Shown one piece after another: positions 1 through 6,679 of a stretch of 9,100 nucleotides of DNA. Position 1 is the stretch's first letter. Each line of letters begins with the position of its first letter. The notes under the pieces were generated by a model, which did no database searches, was not told where the DNA came from, and worked only from the letters and a program-made list of their open reading frames with translations. The position numbers were made by a program, and so were the translations under genes. This DNA is from Gemmatimonadota bacterium (GTDB lineage: Bacteria > Gemmatimonadota > Gemmatimonadetes > Gemmatimonadales > GWC2-71-9), in the NCBI GenBank assembly GCA_003222235.1, contig QHVD01000327.1, positions 1 through 9,100 on the forward strand, read 5' to 3'.

Positions 1-1
1 C

Positions 2-163
2 ATCGACGCGGACCCGAAGGTCCCGGGCGCGGAGATCTACCACCTGGGCGATCTGGTCGCGGGCGCGCGCCTCGTCGCCATCACGGACTCGAGCGTCACG
101 CTCGCCAAACCCTCGGGGCCGCTCGTGCTCCGCCTGCCGCCCGCCCGGCGAAGGCTGCCATGA
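2..163 (+). CDS. gspC: GspC-like T2SS inner-membrane protein, C-terminal fragment
   Basis: Only the last 53 codons are in the window, and the gene is cut by the left edge. The fragment reads PGAEIYHLGDLVAGARLVAI and then a short strand ending in LRLP. This resembles the periplasmic homology region (HR domain) of GspC, where a Y-x-x-G-D-x-V-x-G-A-x-L pattern is typical. In the family, this domain links the inner-membrane platform to the N0 domain of the GspD secretin. The TGA stop overlaps the ATG of gspD as ATGA, so the two are translationally coupled. Position directly before gspD supports the call, since gspC-gspD is the usual order. With so little sequence, a PilP-like protein cannot be excluded. 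Confidence 0.6.
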   Translation: MDADPKVPGAEIYHLGDLVAGARLVAITDSSVTLAKPSGPLVLRLPPARRRLP

Positions 164-1986
164 AGCTCCCCCCCCCCACTCTGGGGCTGCTCCTGTGCCC
201 CGCGCTGCTCGTGGCACCCCTGCTCGCGGCGGGGGGCGCGGCGCAGCAGCCGCCCACCATCCGCATCAACTACGTGAACGCGGATCTGGGCGATGTGATT
301 CGCTCGCTCGCCGTCGTGCTCGGCGTGAACGTGGTGCTCACCGACGTGCCCAACCGGCGCATCACGTTCCAGACGCCCGAGCCGGTGCCCGCCCCGCAGG
401 TGGGAGCGGTGCTCGAGGCCATCCTCGAGAGCCAGGGCCTGATCCTGGTGCAGACCGGCCCCGTGGCGCAGGTGTTGCCGGAGGAGAAGCGCCCGACCAC
501 CGGTCCCGTGCGGGTCGGCAAGGAGCTCTCCACACCGCCGCCGCTCGGACTCGTGACGCAGATCGTCCCGCTCGAGTACATGCGTGCCGACGAAGCCGTG
601 GCGCTCCTGAAGGAGGTGGCGAGCAAGGCGGCACGCATCGAGGTCGTGCCGCGCTCCAATGCGGTGCTCGTCACGGACCGCGGTGTGAGCGTCGCGCGCT
701 ATCTCGACCTGCTGCGCCAGCTCGACGTAAAGACCGGCGGCGAGTCCGGCCTGCGCACCTACGTGTATCCGCTCAAGCATGCCAGCGCCGCGGAGCTCGC
801 GACCACACTCGGGCAGGTGTTCGGCGCCACCGTGTCTGCGGCCCCGGAGCGGCAGCGCGTGCAGGCGCTCGAGGGACGCAGCCTGTCGAGCGAGCTGGCG
901 GGGTTCCGCCGCCGCGAGCTCGAGTCCCTGCAGCAGCGGATGCAAGGCGCCGCGGTCCCGCCTCCCGCGGCGGCGCCGGCCGCTGCGCCGGAGAGCGGCC
1001 AGGCCACGGTCTCGGCCGGCGGCCTCGTCGGCGGAACGACCATCGTCCCGGACCAAGCGACGAACTCGCTCGTGATCCGAACCGCGCCGCCCAACTTCTC
1101 GGTGCTCCAGGAAACGATCGAGCAGCTCGATGTCCGGCCGCCCCAGGTGCTGCTCGAGGTCCTCATCGCGGAAGTCACGTTGGACCGCGCTCACGCGTAC
1201 GGCATCAACTGGCAACTGTTCACGCAAAAGGTCGTCTCGGGGGACTCGACGCGCGGGATCACCGTCGGCGTCGGACCACCGCAGTTCGGCGACAGCGTGC
1301 TCGCCGGCCTCCAGGGACTCGGCGTCCGGGTGATCAGCCTCGCGAGCATGGACGTGCGGGCGATCCTCCAGGCGCTCGCGTCGCGCACCAGCGTGCGCGT
1401 GCTCTCGACGCCGCGCGTCCTCGCCCTGAACAACGAGCAGGCCCGGATTCTGGTCGGCAGCGAGGTGCCGTTCACCTCGGCGACGCTCACCAGCTTGAAC
1501 GCGGTCGTGAATCAGGTGGTCCAGTTCCGGAACGTCGGCACCCAGCTCACGGTGATCCCCACGGTGAACCACGACGGCTACGTGACCTTCCGCCTCCTGC
1601 AGGAAGTGAGCGCCCTCTCGGCGCAGACGATCGCAGCGGCGCAGAACGCGCCCGTGATCACCACGCGCGAGGCTGAAACGAGCGCCATCGTCAAGACCGG
1701 GCACACCGTGGTGATCGGCGGGCTCATCGGCGAGACACAGCAGGCCATCGAGAGCGGCGTTCCGATCCTCAAGGACGTCCCGGTGTTGGGCAGCCTCTTC
1801 AGGACGCGCAGCCTCGCCCGCGAGCGCACGGAGATCGCGATCTTCCTCACGCCCTATGTCGTGTTCACGGATGAGCAGGCGGACTCGTTGCTCCAACAGG
1901 AGCGCGAGAAGCTGCGCAACTCGAAGCAGCCGATCGACAGCGCGCTTCCTCCTCCCCCTCCCTCCAATCCGCCCGAGCGGCCGTGA
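160..1986 (+). CDS. gspD: Type II secretion system secretin GspD
   Basis: This 608-residue protein forms the multimeric outer-membrane channel through which folded T2SS cargo leaves the cell. Residues 1-29 look like a Sec signal peptide, with a hydrophobic core ending in GGAAQ. An N0 domain follows at about 34-106 (INYVNADLGDVIRSL). An N-type repeat at about 131-190 begins IVPLEYMRADEA. A second at about 198-325 begins VYPLKHASAAEL and is split by a long Ala/Pro-rich loop (about 224-290). The secretin beta-domain spans about 328-570, with VLSTPRVLALNNEQA, VPFTS and the conserved VPVLGSLF (540-547). The C-terminal tail is Pro-rich. Only two N repeats are visible after N0, whereas classical GspD has three, so the protein is on the short side. 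The start is supported by GAAGG (150-154) five bases upstream and by the ATGA overlap with the preceding gene. No pilotin gene is seen. A type IV pilus secretin is less likely given the gspE and gspF neighbours and the convergent gspJIK. Confidence 0.95.
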   Translation: MKLPPPTLGLLLCPALLVAPLLAAGGAAQQPPTIRINYVNADLGDVIRSLAVVLGVNVVLTDVPNRRITFQTPEPVPAPQVGAVLEAILESQGLILVQTGPVAQVLPEEKRPTTGPVRVGKELSTPPPLGLVTQIVPLEYMRADEAVALLKEVASKAARIEVVPRSNAVLVTDRGVSVARYLDLLRQLDVKTGGESGLRTYVYPLKHASAAELATTLGQVFGATVSAAPERQRVQALEGRSLSSELAGFRRRELESLQQRMQGAAVPPPAAAPAAAPESGQATVSAGGLVGGTTIVPDQATNSLVIRTAPPNFSVLQETIEQLDVRPPQVLLEVLIAEVTLDRAHAYGINWQLFTQKVVSGDSTRGITVGVGPPQFGDSVLAGLQGLGVRVISLASMDVRAILQALASRTSVRVLSTPRVLALNNEQARILVGSEVPFTSATLTSLNAVVNQVVQFRNVGTQLTVIPTVNHDGYVTFRLLQEVSALSAQTIAAAQNAPVITTREAETSAIVKTGHTVVIGGLIGETQQAIESGVPILKDVPVLGSLFRTRSLARERTEIAIFLTPYVVFTDEQADSLLQQEREKLRNSKQPIDSALPPPPPSNPPERP

Positions 1987-3554
1987 AGCCCATGAGCTGG
2001 CAGTTCTCCGCCGCGCCGCCCCCCGTGCCCCTCGAGCCCGTCCCCGCGCCTGAGCCGCCGGCCGCCCTTAGCGCCGCTGACCTTCGCGCCGCGGCCGCCG
2101 GCATGCTGGCGCAACGAGTCTCCCCCAAGTACCTCGAGGAGCAGCTCGTCGCGGCCGGTGCGCCGCTCGATCCGACAGTGATCGACGAGCTGTGCTGGAC
2201 CTACGAGCGCCCGGTGCGGCTGATCGACGCCCCGGCGGCCGAGATCCATGCAGCCATTCTCTCGGCGCAGGCCGAGGCGGCGTCCGACGTCAAGGCGACC
2301 GACCTCCGGGGCGGCGACCTCGTGGTGCTCGCCGAAGAGGAGGAGACGATCGACGACCTGCGGGCCCTCGCGAGCCAGGCGCCCGTGATCAAGCTCGTCA
2401 ACCTGCTGATCCTCGAGGCGCTCCGGGCCCGGGCGAGCGACATCCACCTCGAGGCGGCCGCCGACGGGCTGCACGTGCGCTATCGCATCGACGGCGTGCT
2501 GCAGGAGATCTCCCATCCCCCGCGCCAGTACCACGCCGCCGTGATCAGCCGTGTCAAGATCATGGCGGGGCTGAACATCGCCGAGCGGCGCCTGGCGCAA
2601 GACGGGCGCATCCGGCTGCGGCTCTCGGACCGCGAGCTCGACCTGCGGGTCTCGATCACCCCGACGCTGCACGGGGAGGGCGTGGTGCTCCGCATCCTCG
2701 ATCGCGGCGCCGGCGTGCGCGACCTCGGCGAGCTCGGGATGCCCGGTCCGGTGCTCGACGAGCTCGACCACCTGATCCGCCAGCCGCACGGCGTCATCCT
2801 CGTCACCGGCCCGACGGGCTCGGGGAAGACCACCACGCTGTACGGCGCGCTCGACCGCCTGAACCGGCCCGACGTGAAGATCGTGACCGTGGAGGACCCC
2901 GTCGAATACCAGGTGGACGGGGTCACGCAGATCCCCGTGAACGCGAAGATCGGCCTCACGTTCGCCGCCGCGCTGCGGTCCATCCTGAGGCACGACCCCG
3001 ACATCATCATGATCGGTGAGATGCGCGACCGGGAGACGGCGGAGATCGCGATCCAGGCGGCCCTGACCGGCCACCTGGTGTTCTCGACCCTCCACACGAA
3101 CGATGCGCCGGCCGGCGTCACGCGCATGGTGGACATGGGCATCGAGCCGTACCTGGTCGCGGCCACCGTGCTCGGGATCCTGGCCCAGCGGCTGGTGCGA
3201 ACCGTGTGCGAGGCGTGCGCCGAAGACGTCCGGCCGCCCGCGGACGTCGTCGCGCAGGTCGCCGCCGGGCAGCCGGACATCCCCAAGCCCCGGTTCCGCC
3301 GGGGCCGGGGCGTGGGCTGCGACGCCTGCGCCGGGACCGGCTACCGCGGGCGCACGGGGCTGTACGAGCTGATGCGCGTGAGCGAGGAGCTGCGTGAGCG
3401 AATCGTGCAGCACGCGCCGCTGGCCGAGATCCGGGCGCTCGCCCAGGCTCAGGGGATGGCGCCACTCCGCGCCGCCGGCTGGGCGAAGGCCTGCGCGGGG
3501 ATCTCCACGCTGGAGGAGGTGCTGCGCGTGACGCGCGACGAAGCGCTCGGATGA
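1983..3554 (+). CDS. gspE: Type II secretion system assembly ATPase GspE
   Basis: This 523-residue cytoplasmic hexameric ATPase powers pseudopilus assembly. A poorly conserved Pro/Ala-rich N-terminus (1-30) leads into an N1E-like region. The N2E domain carries SDIHLE (152-157) and RYRIDGVLQ. Family motifs are all intact: Walker A GPTGSGKT (276-283), Asp box VTVEDPVEYQ (about 302-309), Walker B DIIMIGE (340-346) and His box with STLHTND (368-374). The zinc-binding tetracysteine is present as two CxxC pairs (C409/C412 and C446/C449), with a short spacing between the pairs. The tetracysteine and the flanking gspD and gspF favour GspE over PilB. The GTG start overlaps the gspD stop as GTGA. An in-frame ATG at 1992 is an alternative start three codons in, and neither has a strong Shine-Dalgarno sequence, so re-initiation after gspD is likely. 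The TGA stop overlaps gspF as ATGA. Confidence 0.96.
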   Translation: MKPMSWQFSAAPPPVPLEPVPAPEPPAALSAADLRAAAAGMLAQRVSPKYLEEQLVAAGAPLDPTVIDELCWTYERPVRLIDAPAAEIHAAILSAQAEAASDVKATDLRGGDLVVLAEEEETIDDLRALASQAPVIKLVNLLILEALRARASDIHLEAAADGLHVRYRIDGVLQEISHPPRQYHAAVISRVKIMAGLNIAERRLAQDGRIRLRLSDRELDLRVSITPTLHGEGVVLRILDRGAGVRDLGELGMPGPVLDELDHLIRQPHGVILVTGPTGSGKTTTLYGALDRLNRPDVKIVTVEDPVEYQVDGVTQIPVNAKIGLTFAAALRSILRHDPDIIMIGEMRDRETAEIAIQAALTGHLVFSTLHTNDAPAGVTRMVDMGIEPYLVAATVLGILAQRLVRTVCEACAEDVRPPADVVAQVAAGQPDIPKPRFRRGRGVGCDACAGTGYRGRTGLYELMRVSEELRERIVQHAPLAEIRALAQAQGMAPLRAAGWAKACAGISTLEEVLRVTRDEALG

Positions 3555-4750
3555 GCGTTCGCTTCCGGTACCGGGCGGCGACCCCGGACGGGCACGTCGT
3601 CGAAGGCGTGGTCCAGGCGCCTTCTCGGCAGACCGTCCTGGCGGAGCTGCGCCGGCAGCATCTCTACCCGGTCACCGTTGATGAAGCGGCCAGCCGCAGC
3701 GTGGCCCGAGCGGGGCGGCGGCTCGGCCGGCGCGCCGCCGTGGCGCTGTGGACCCGCAATGCCGCCACGCTGCTCGGCGCCGGCGTGCCCCTCGACCGGG
3801 CGCTCGCGTTCACGCTCCAGCACGCCACGCACGACGGGCTCGCCGAGGCGGTGCGCCAGGTGCGCCGGGCCGTGCAAGGGGGCGCCACCCTCGCCGACGC
3901 GCTCGCGCTCGAGCCGCGCTACTTCGACCCCTTGTTCGTCGCCATGGTCGCCGCCGGCGAGTCCGGCGGCGCACTCGAGGTCGTGTTCGAGCGACTGTCG
4001 GAACAGCTGGAGGAGGGCGCGGAGCTGCGCTCCCAGGTGCGCTCGGCGCTGCTCTACCCCGCGCTCATGGCCGTGGTGGCGTGCGTCGGCGTGGGCGTGC
4101 TGCTCGGCTTCGTGATCCCCCGGTTCGCGGGCATCCTCGCCGACGTGGGCGGCACCCTGCCGCTCAGCACGCGCCTGCTGGTCGGGGCGAGCGGGCTGTT
4201 GACGAAGGGATGGTGGGTATGGCTGCTGCTCGGGGCGGCGGCGGTGTACGCGGTTCCCGCCGCGCTCGCCCGCCCGGAGACGCGCCGGCGCTGGCACGCG
4301 GCGCGGCTCGCCTGGCCCTGGGTGGGCGACACCGAGCTCAAGTATGCGACGGCTCGGCTCACGCGCACGTTGGGCTTGTTGTTGAAGAGCGGCGTGCCGG
4401 CCCTCCCGGCTCTCAAGATCGCGCGCGCCTCCGCCACGAACCTCGCGGTCCGGGAGGGCGTGGACCGGGCCGCGGCGGCTCTGGCCGAGGGAAGCGCGCT
4501 CGCCCCCGCGCTCGCGGGCACCCTGCCGCCGCTCGCCCTCCAGATGATCGCCGTCGGCGAAGAGAGCGGCCGTCTGGACGAGCTCTGCCTCCGCGTCGCC
4601 GACACCTACGACGCCGAGGTGCGGCGGGCGCTGCGAACCGGGGTCACCCTCCTCGAGCCGGCGCTGATCCTGCTCTTCGGCGCGCTCGTCGGCTTCGTCG
4701 CGCTCGCGATGCTACAGGCGATCTACGGGATCAATCTCAAGGCTTTCTGA
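3551..4750 (+). CDS. gspF: Type II secretion system inner-membrane platform protein GspF
   Basis: This 399-residue polytopic inner-membrane protein is the platform on which the GspE ATPase acts during pseudopilus extrusion. The N-terminal segment FRYRAATPDGHVVEGVV is the usual GspF/PilC opening. Two T2SSF domains follow, at about 65-190 and 267-391. Each carries the family signature: GESGG (136-140) in the first and GEESGRL (336-342) in the second. Likely membrane segments are about 168-190, 220-238 and 368-390, matching the standard three-helix layout. Length is normal for the family. The ATG overlaps the gspE stop (ATGA), with no separate ribosome binding site visible, so translation is probably coupled. 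It is the last gene of the + strand operon and runs into an inverted repeat 19 bases after its stop. Confidence 0.96.
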   Translation: MSVRFRYRAATPDGHVVEGVVQAPSRQTVLAELRRQHLYPVTVDEAASRSVARAGRRLGRRAAVALWTRNAATLLGAGVPLDRALAFTLQHATHDGLAEAVRQVRRAVQGGATLADALALEPRYFDPLFVAMVAAGESGGALEVVFERLSEQLEEGAELRSQVRSALLYPALMAVVACVGVGVLLGFVIPRFAGILADVGGTLPLSTRLLVGASGLLTKGWWVWLLLGAAAVYAVPAALARPETRRRWHAARLAWPWVGDTELKYATARLTRTLGLLLKSGVPALPALKIARASATNLAVREGVDRAAAALAEGSALAPALAGTLPPLALQMIAVGEESGRLDELCLRVADTYDAEVRRALRTGVTLLEPALILLFGALVGFVALAMLQAIYGINLKAF

Positions 4751-4769
4751 GGGCCCAACAAGTCCCTGG

Positions 4770-4857
4770 TTCACCGCAGAGCGCGCAGAGATCGCAGAGG
4801 TAATTCTGTAACCTCATTCACCCAGGTCTCCGCGCGCTCCGCGATCTCCGCGGTGAA
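4770..4857. repeat. Imperfect inverted repeat built of 9-bp units, between convergent operons; possible bidirectional terminator
   Basis: The left arm (4770-4801) is TTCAC followed by three 9-bp units with core CGCAGAG at 4775-4781, 4784-4790 and 4793-4799. The right arm (4826-4857), read on the - strand, is TTCAC followed by three 9-bp units with core CGCGGAG at 4852-4846, 4843-4837 and 4834-4828. The arms match at 23 of 32 positions in this register, with a 24-base loop. The two inner dinucleotides CG and AT occur in opposite order in the two arms. The A/G core differences give G-U pairs in the - strand RNA but A-C mismatches in the + strand RNA, so the hairpin should be firmer in the gspK-side transcript. 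There is no U-tract. It fills the gap between gspF and gspK, so a terminator role or a small dispersed intergenic repeat are both plausible. Confidence 0.75.
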
Positions 4858-4869
4858 TGCCCTTACAGG

Positions 4870-5670
4870 TCAGCGGTCGCGCTCCTCCCACCCCTCGAGC
4901 ACCAGCCGCGGGCCGACCACCGCATACACCGCCTGGATCTCGTGGGTCAGAGGATGGCCTTGCTGCCAGCCCCGGCTGACCAGCATCAGGCGGGTCGGCA
5001 TGATGGAAACGGGTGCGCCGAACGTCACCGCCGTGAAGACCTCCCCCGCTGCGCGCCGCTGCACGATGTTTCGTGCTGCCGCGCTCCCTACTGCCGGCAG
5101 TGCGGTGAGCACCGGCTCGGGCGCCGAGTTGACGTTCACGGTCCCGTCGCTCCACACCGTCACATAGGGCGCGACCGCGAGGGCGAGGGAGTCGTCGACG
5201 CCGGGAACCCGGGTGAGCTCCCCGAGGCGCTCCAGAGGTTCCCGTCTCAAGGCAGCGACCACGGCCTCCGCGCGGCTTCCCGGGATGAACTGCGTGAAGA
5301 GACCGCGCAGCGTCTTGTCGTCGGCGCGATTCAGGTCGATGCGCGCGTTGAGGTCCACGACCGCGACGCCGAACCGCGCGCCGCCGAGCTCGATGTCCTT
5401 GAGCGACGCGCTGAGGGCGTCGAGACGCCGGAACATGGCGACCCGCTGGACCGGCACGCGGGCCGAGTCGAGCAGGGCCTCGATGCGGGTCGTCGCCCTT
5501 AGGATGCCGCTCTCCGCAGCATAACGGCCGACGGTGCGCGCCCTGAAACTCGAGAGGATCAGCGCTTCCGACCGTGCCCGCGAGGCCACCTCGGCCGCGG
5601 CCGCCCCGAGGAGCACGAGCAGCCAGAGCACGAAAATGAGCGCGACGCCGCGCTGATCCCGGCGGCTCAC
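4870..5670 (-). CDS. gspK: Type II secretion minor pseudopilin GspK
   Basis: This 266-residue protein is the largest minor pseudopilin and caps the GspI-GspJ-GspK tip complex. It begins MSRRDQRG followed by VALIFVLWLLVLLGAAAA, a prepilin leader that GspO/PilD would cleave after G8, plus the hydrophobic helix. Position +5 of the mature protein is Phe13, not Glu; loss of Glu5 is normal for GspK and not a defect. DLNARIDLNRAD (107-117) and VNVNSAPEPVL (178-188) are typical GspK motifs. The segment around 145-170 (LGELTRVPGVDD) fits the helix-hairpin-helix insert domain. The GTG start overlaps the gspI stop as GTGA, with GAGGA just upstream, indicating coupling. It is the last gene of the - strand operon and ends 13 bases from the intergenic inverted repeat. 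Confidence 0.93.
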   Translation of the reverse strand: MSRRDQRGVALIFVLWLLVLLGAAAAEVASRARSEALILSSFRARTVGRYAAESGILRATTRIEALLDSARVPVQRVAMFRRLDALSASLKDIELGGARFGVAVVDLNARIDLNRADDKTLRGLFTQFIPGSRAEAVVAALRREPLERLGELTRVPGVDDSLALAVAPYVTVWSDGTVNVNSAPEPVLTALPAVGSAAARNIVQRRAAGEVFTAVTFGAPVSIMPTRLMLVSRGWQQGHPLTHEIQAVYAVVGPRLVLEGWEERDR

Positions 5671-6056
5671 CAGTCCTCGCCTGGGGACGCGGAGTCGGCG
5701 CGTGCGAGCGGCCGGGGCCTGGCGAGACGGTACAAGTCGAAGCGGCCGCCCTCAGGGAGGGACACCGTCACGGTCACGAGCACGAGGTCACTCCCCGGCT
5801 GCCAGAGGCGACGCGTGAACTGACGCCGGAATCCTCCGGGGAGCGACTCGGCCGGAGCGCGCCCGAAGCTCACACTGCCGAGCTTCGCCCGCTCCATCCC
5901 GTCCTCCGCGTACACGACGGCGTCCGACCATTCCCGTGAGCTGGCGACGAGCCGGTGGCTCTGGTGAAGCAGCTGCAAGTAGCCGAGCCCCACGAGGGTG
6001 AGGACCACCAGGGCCACCAGCACCTCGAGCAACGTGAGCCCGCGCTCTCCCGTCAT
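5667..6056 (-). CDS. gspI: Type II secretion minor pseudopilin GspI
   Basis: This 129-residue protein is a tip pseudopilin that pairs with GspJ and GspK. The ATG at 6056 gives a six-residue leader (MTGERG), then LTLLEVLVALVVLTLVGL. This fits the prepilin peptidase rule: Gly at -1 and Glu11 at +5, with Leu rather than the usual Phe or Met at +1. Length matches GspI (about 120-130 residues). The reading frame stays open further upstream, but that stretch is antisense-like sequence inside gspJ and does not look like protein. The leader motif fixes the start. The gene begins 11 bases after the gspJ stop, with only a weak GGGT-type ribosome site, and its TGA overlaps the gspK start. Between gspJ and gspK, the identity is well supported by context. 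Confidence 0.9.
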   Translation of the reverse strand: MTGERGLTLLEVLVALVVLTLVGLGYLQLLHQSHRLVASSREWSDAVVYAEDGMERAKLGSVSFGRAPAESLPGGFRRQFTRRLWQPGSDLVLVTVTVSLPEGGRFDLYRLARPRPLARADSASPGEDW

Positions 6057-6067
6057 GTCACGACCCG

Positions 6068-6679
6068 CTAAGGGAACGAGTCCTCCGGTGAGGACAAGGC
6101 ATGGGGGCCGCCCGGAGACAGCACGACTTGAAGCGGCGGCCCGAGCGGCTCCGAATCGTGCCACAGGCCGATCGCAACGGCGCGCGGCATGACCGTCGTC
6201 GCGGGCCACTCTGCCATCCACTGAGATGCTCCCGGCGCGAGCACCTGCACCTCCCATCGCGTGACGCCGGGCACTCGGAACGCCACCTGCGCCGGAGCGG
6301 CGGGCGCGTGGCCGATGGGCGCCGCCGAGAGGTCGAGCCCGCCCGACCTCGGTTGGAGTGTCACCAGCCAATCGTAGTCCGGATCGAGCGGCGGGGCGCC
6401 GCCGGCCGCCACGAACGACAACCTGCCATCCTTGAGAGTGAATCCGGCGTCCCCCTGCCGTTGCGGCGTCCGCGCGTTGCGCAGCGCGTCTTGGAGCAGC
6501 GCCCGCACGGCGCGCGCGCCCTGCAGCGTGCGGAGATTCGCACCCAGCCGAGCGCGCGCGTCGAAGCTCACCTGCGCCGCCGCGTAGGCCAATAGCACGA
6601 CCAGGCTCGTGAGCACGATCGCGACCATGACCTCGAGCAGCGTGAATCCAGATCTCCGGTGTTCAATGCCCCTTTCCAC
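6068..6679 (-). CDS. gspJ: Type II secretion minor pseudopilin GspJ
   Basis: This tip pseudopilin has 203 residues from the chosen GTG at 6679. The leader MERGIEHRRSG is followed by FTLLEVMVAIVLTSLVVLLAY, with Gly11 at -1, Phe12 at +1 and Glu16 at +5, an exact type IV prepilin/pseudopilin signature. Length and the pattern after the helix (RARLGANLRTLQGARAVRALLQDALRNA region) fit GspJ. Start choice is uncertain. GTG 6679 has AAGGA four bases upstream and gives a normal-length leader. In-frame ATG codons further upstream would lengthen the leader by translating the end of the hydrolase gene in another frame. With GTG 6679 the gene overlaps the upstream hydrolase by 17 bases (6663-6679), so it is probably expressed from the same mRNA. 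It ends with TAG, 11 bases before gspI. Confidence 0.9.
   Translation of the reverse strand: MERGIEHRRSGFTLLEVMVAIVLTSLVVLLAYAAAQVSFDARARLGANLRTLQGARAVRALLQDALRNARTPQRQGDAGFTLKDGRLSFVAAGGAPPLDPDYDWLVTLQPRSGGLDLSAAPIGHAPAAPAQVAFRVPGVTRWEVQVLAPGASQWMAEWPATTVMPRAVAIGLWHDSEPLGPPLQVVLSPGGPHALSSPEDSFP

Noticed and set aside
37..1896. Long open frame of 619 codons on the - strand opposite gspD
   Set aside because: It is rich in R, H, E and G with no domain pattern, a usual shadow of a high-GC gene. The + strand secretin is unambiguous.
1854..3413. Long - strand open frame of 519 codons opposite gspE
   Set aside because: It is a low-complexity shadow. gspE on the other strand carries every family motif.
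3748..4803. 351-codon + strand frame overlapping gspF
   Set aside because: It is an Arg/Ala/Gly-rich frame-shifted reading of gspF with no recognisable motif.
5630..5670. Missing Glu at position +5 of GspK as a possible defect
   Set aside because: GspK proteins normally lack this Glu, so Phe here is expected.
6057..6371. Upstream extension of gspI in the same frame
   Set aside because: It lies inside gspJ and reads as Arg/Ala-rich filler. The MTGERG leader and the cleavage motif place the start at 6056.
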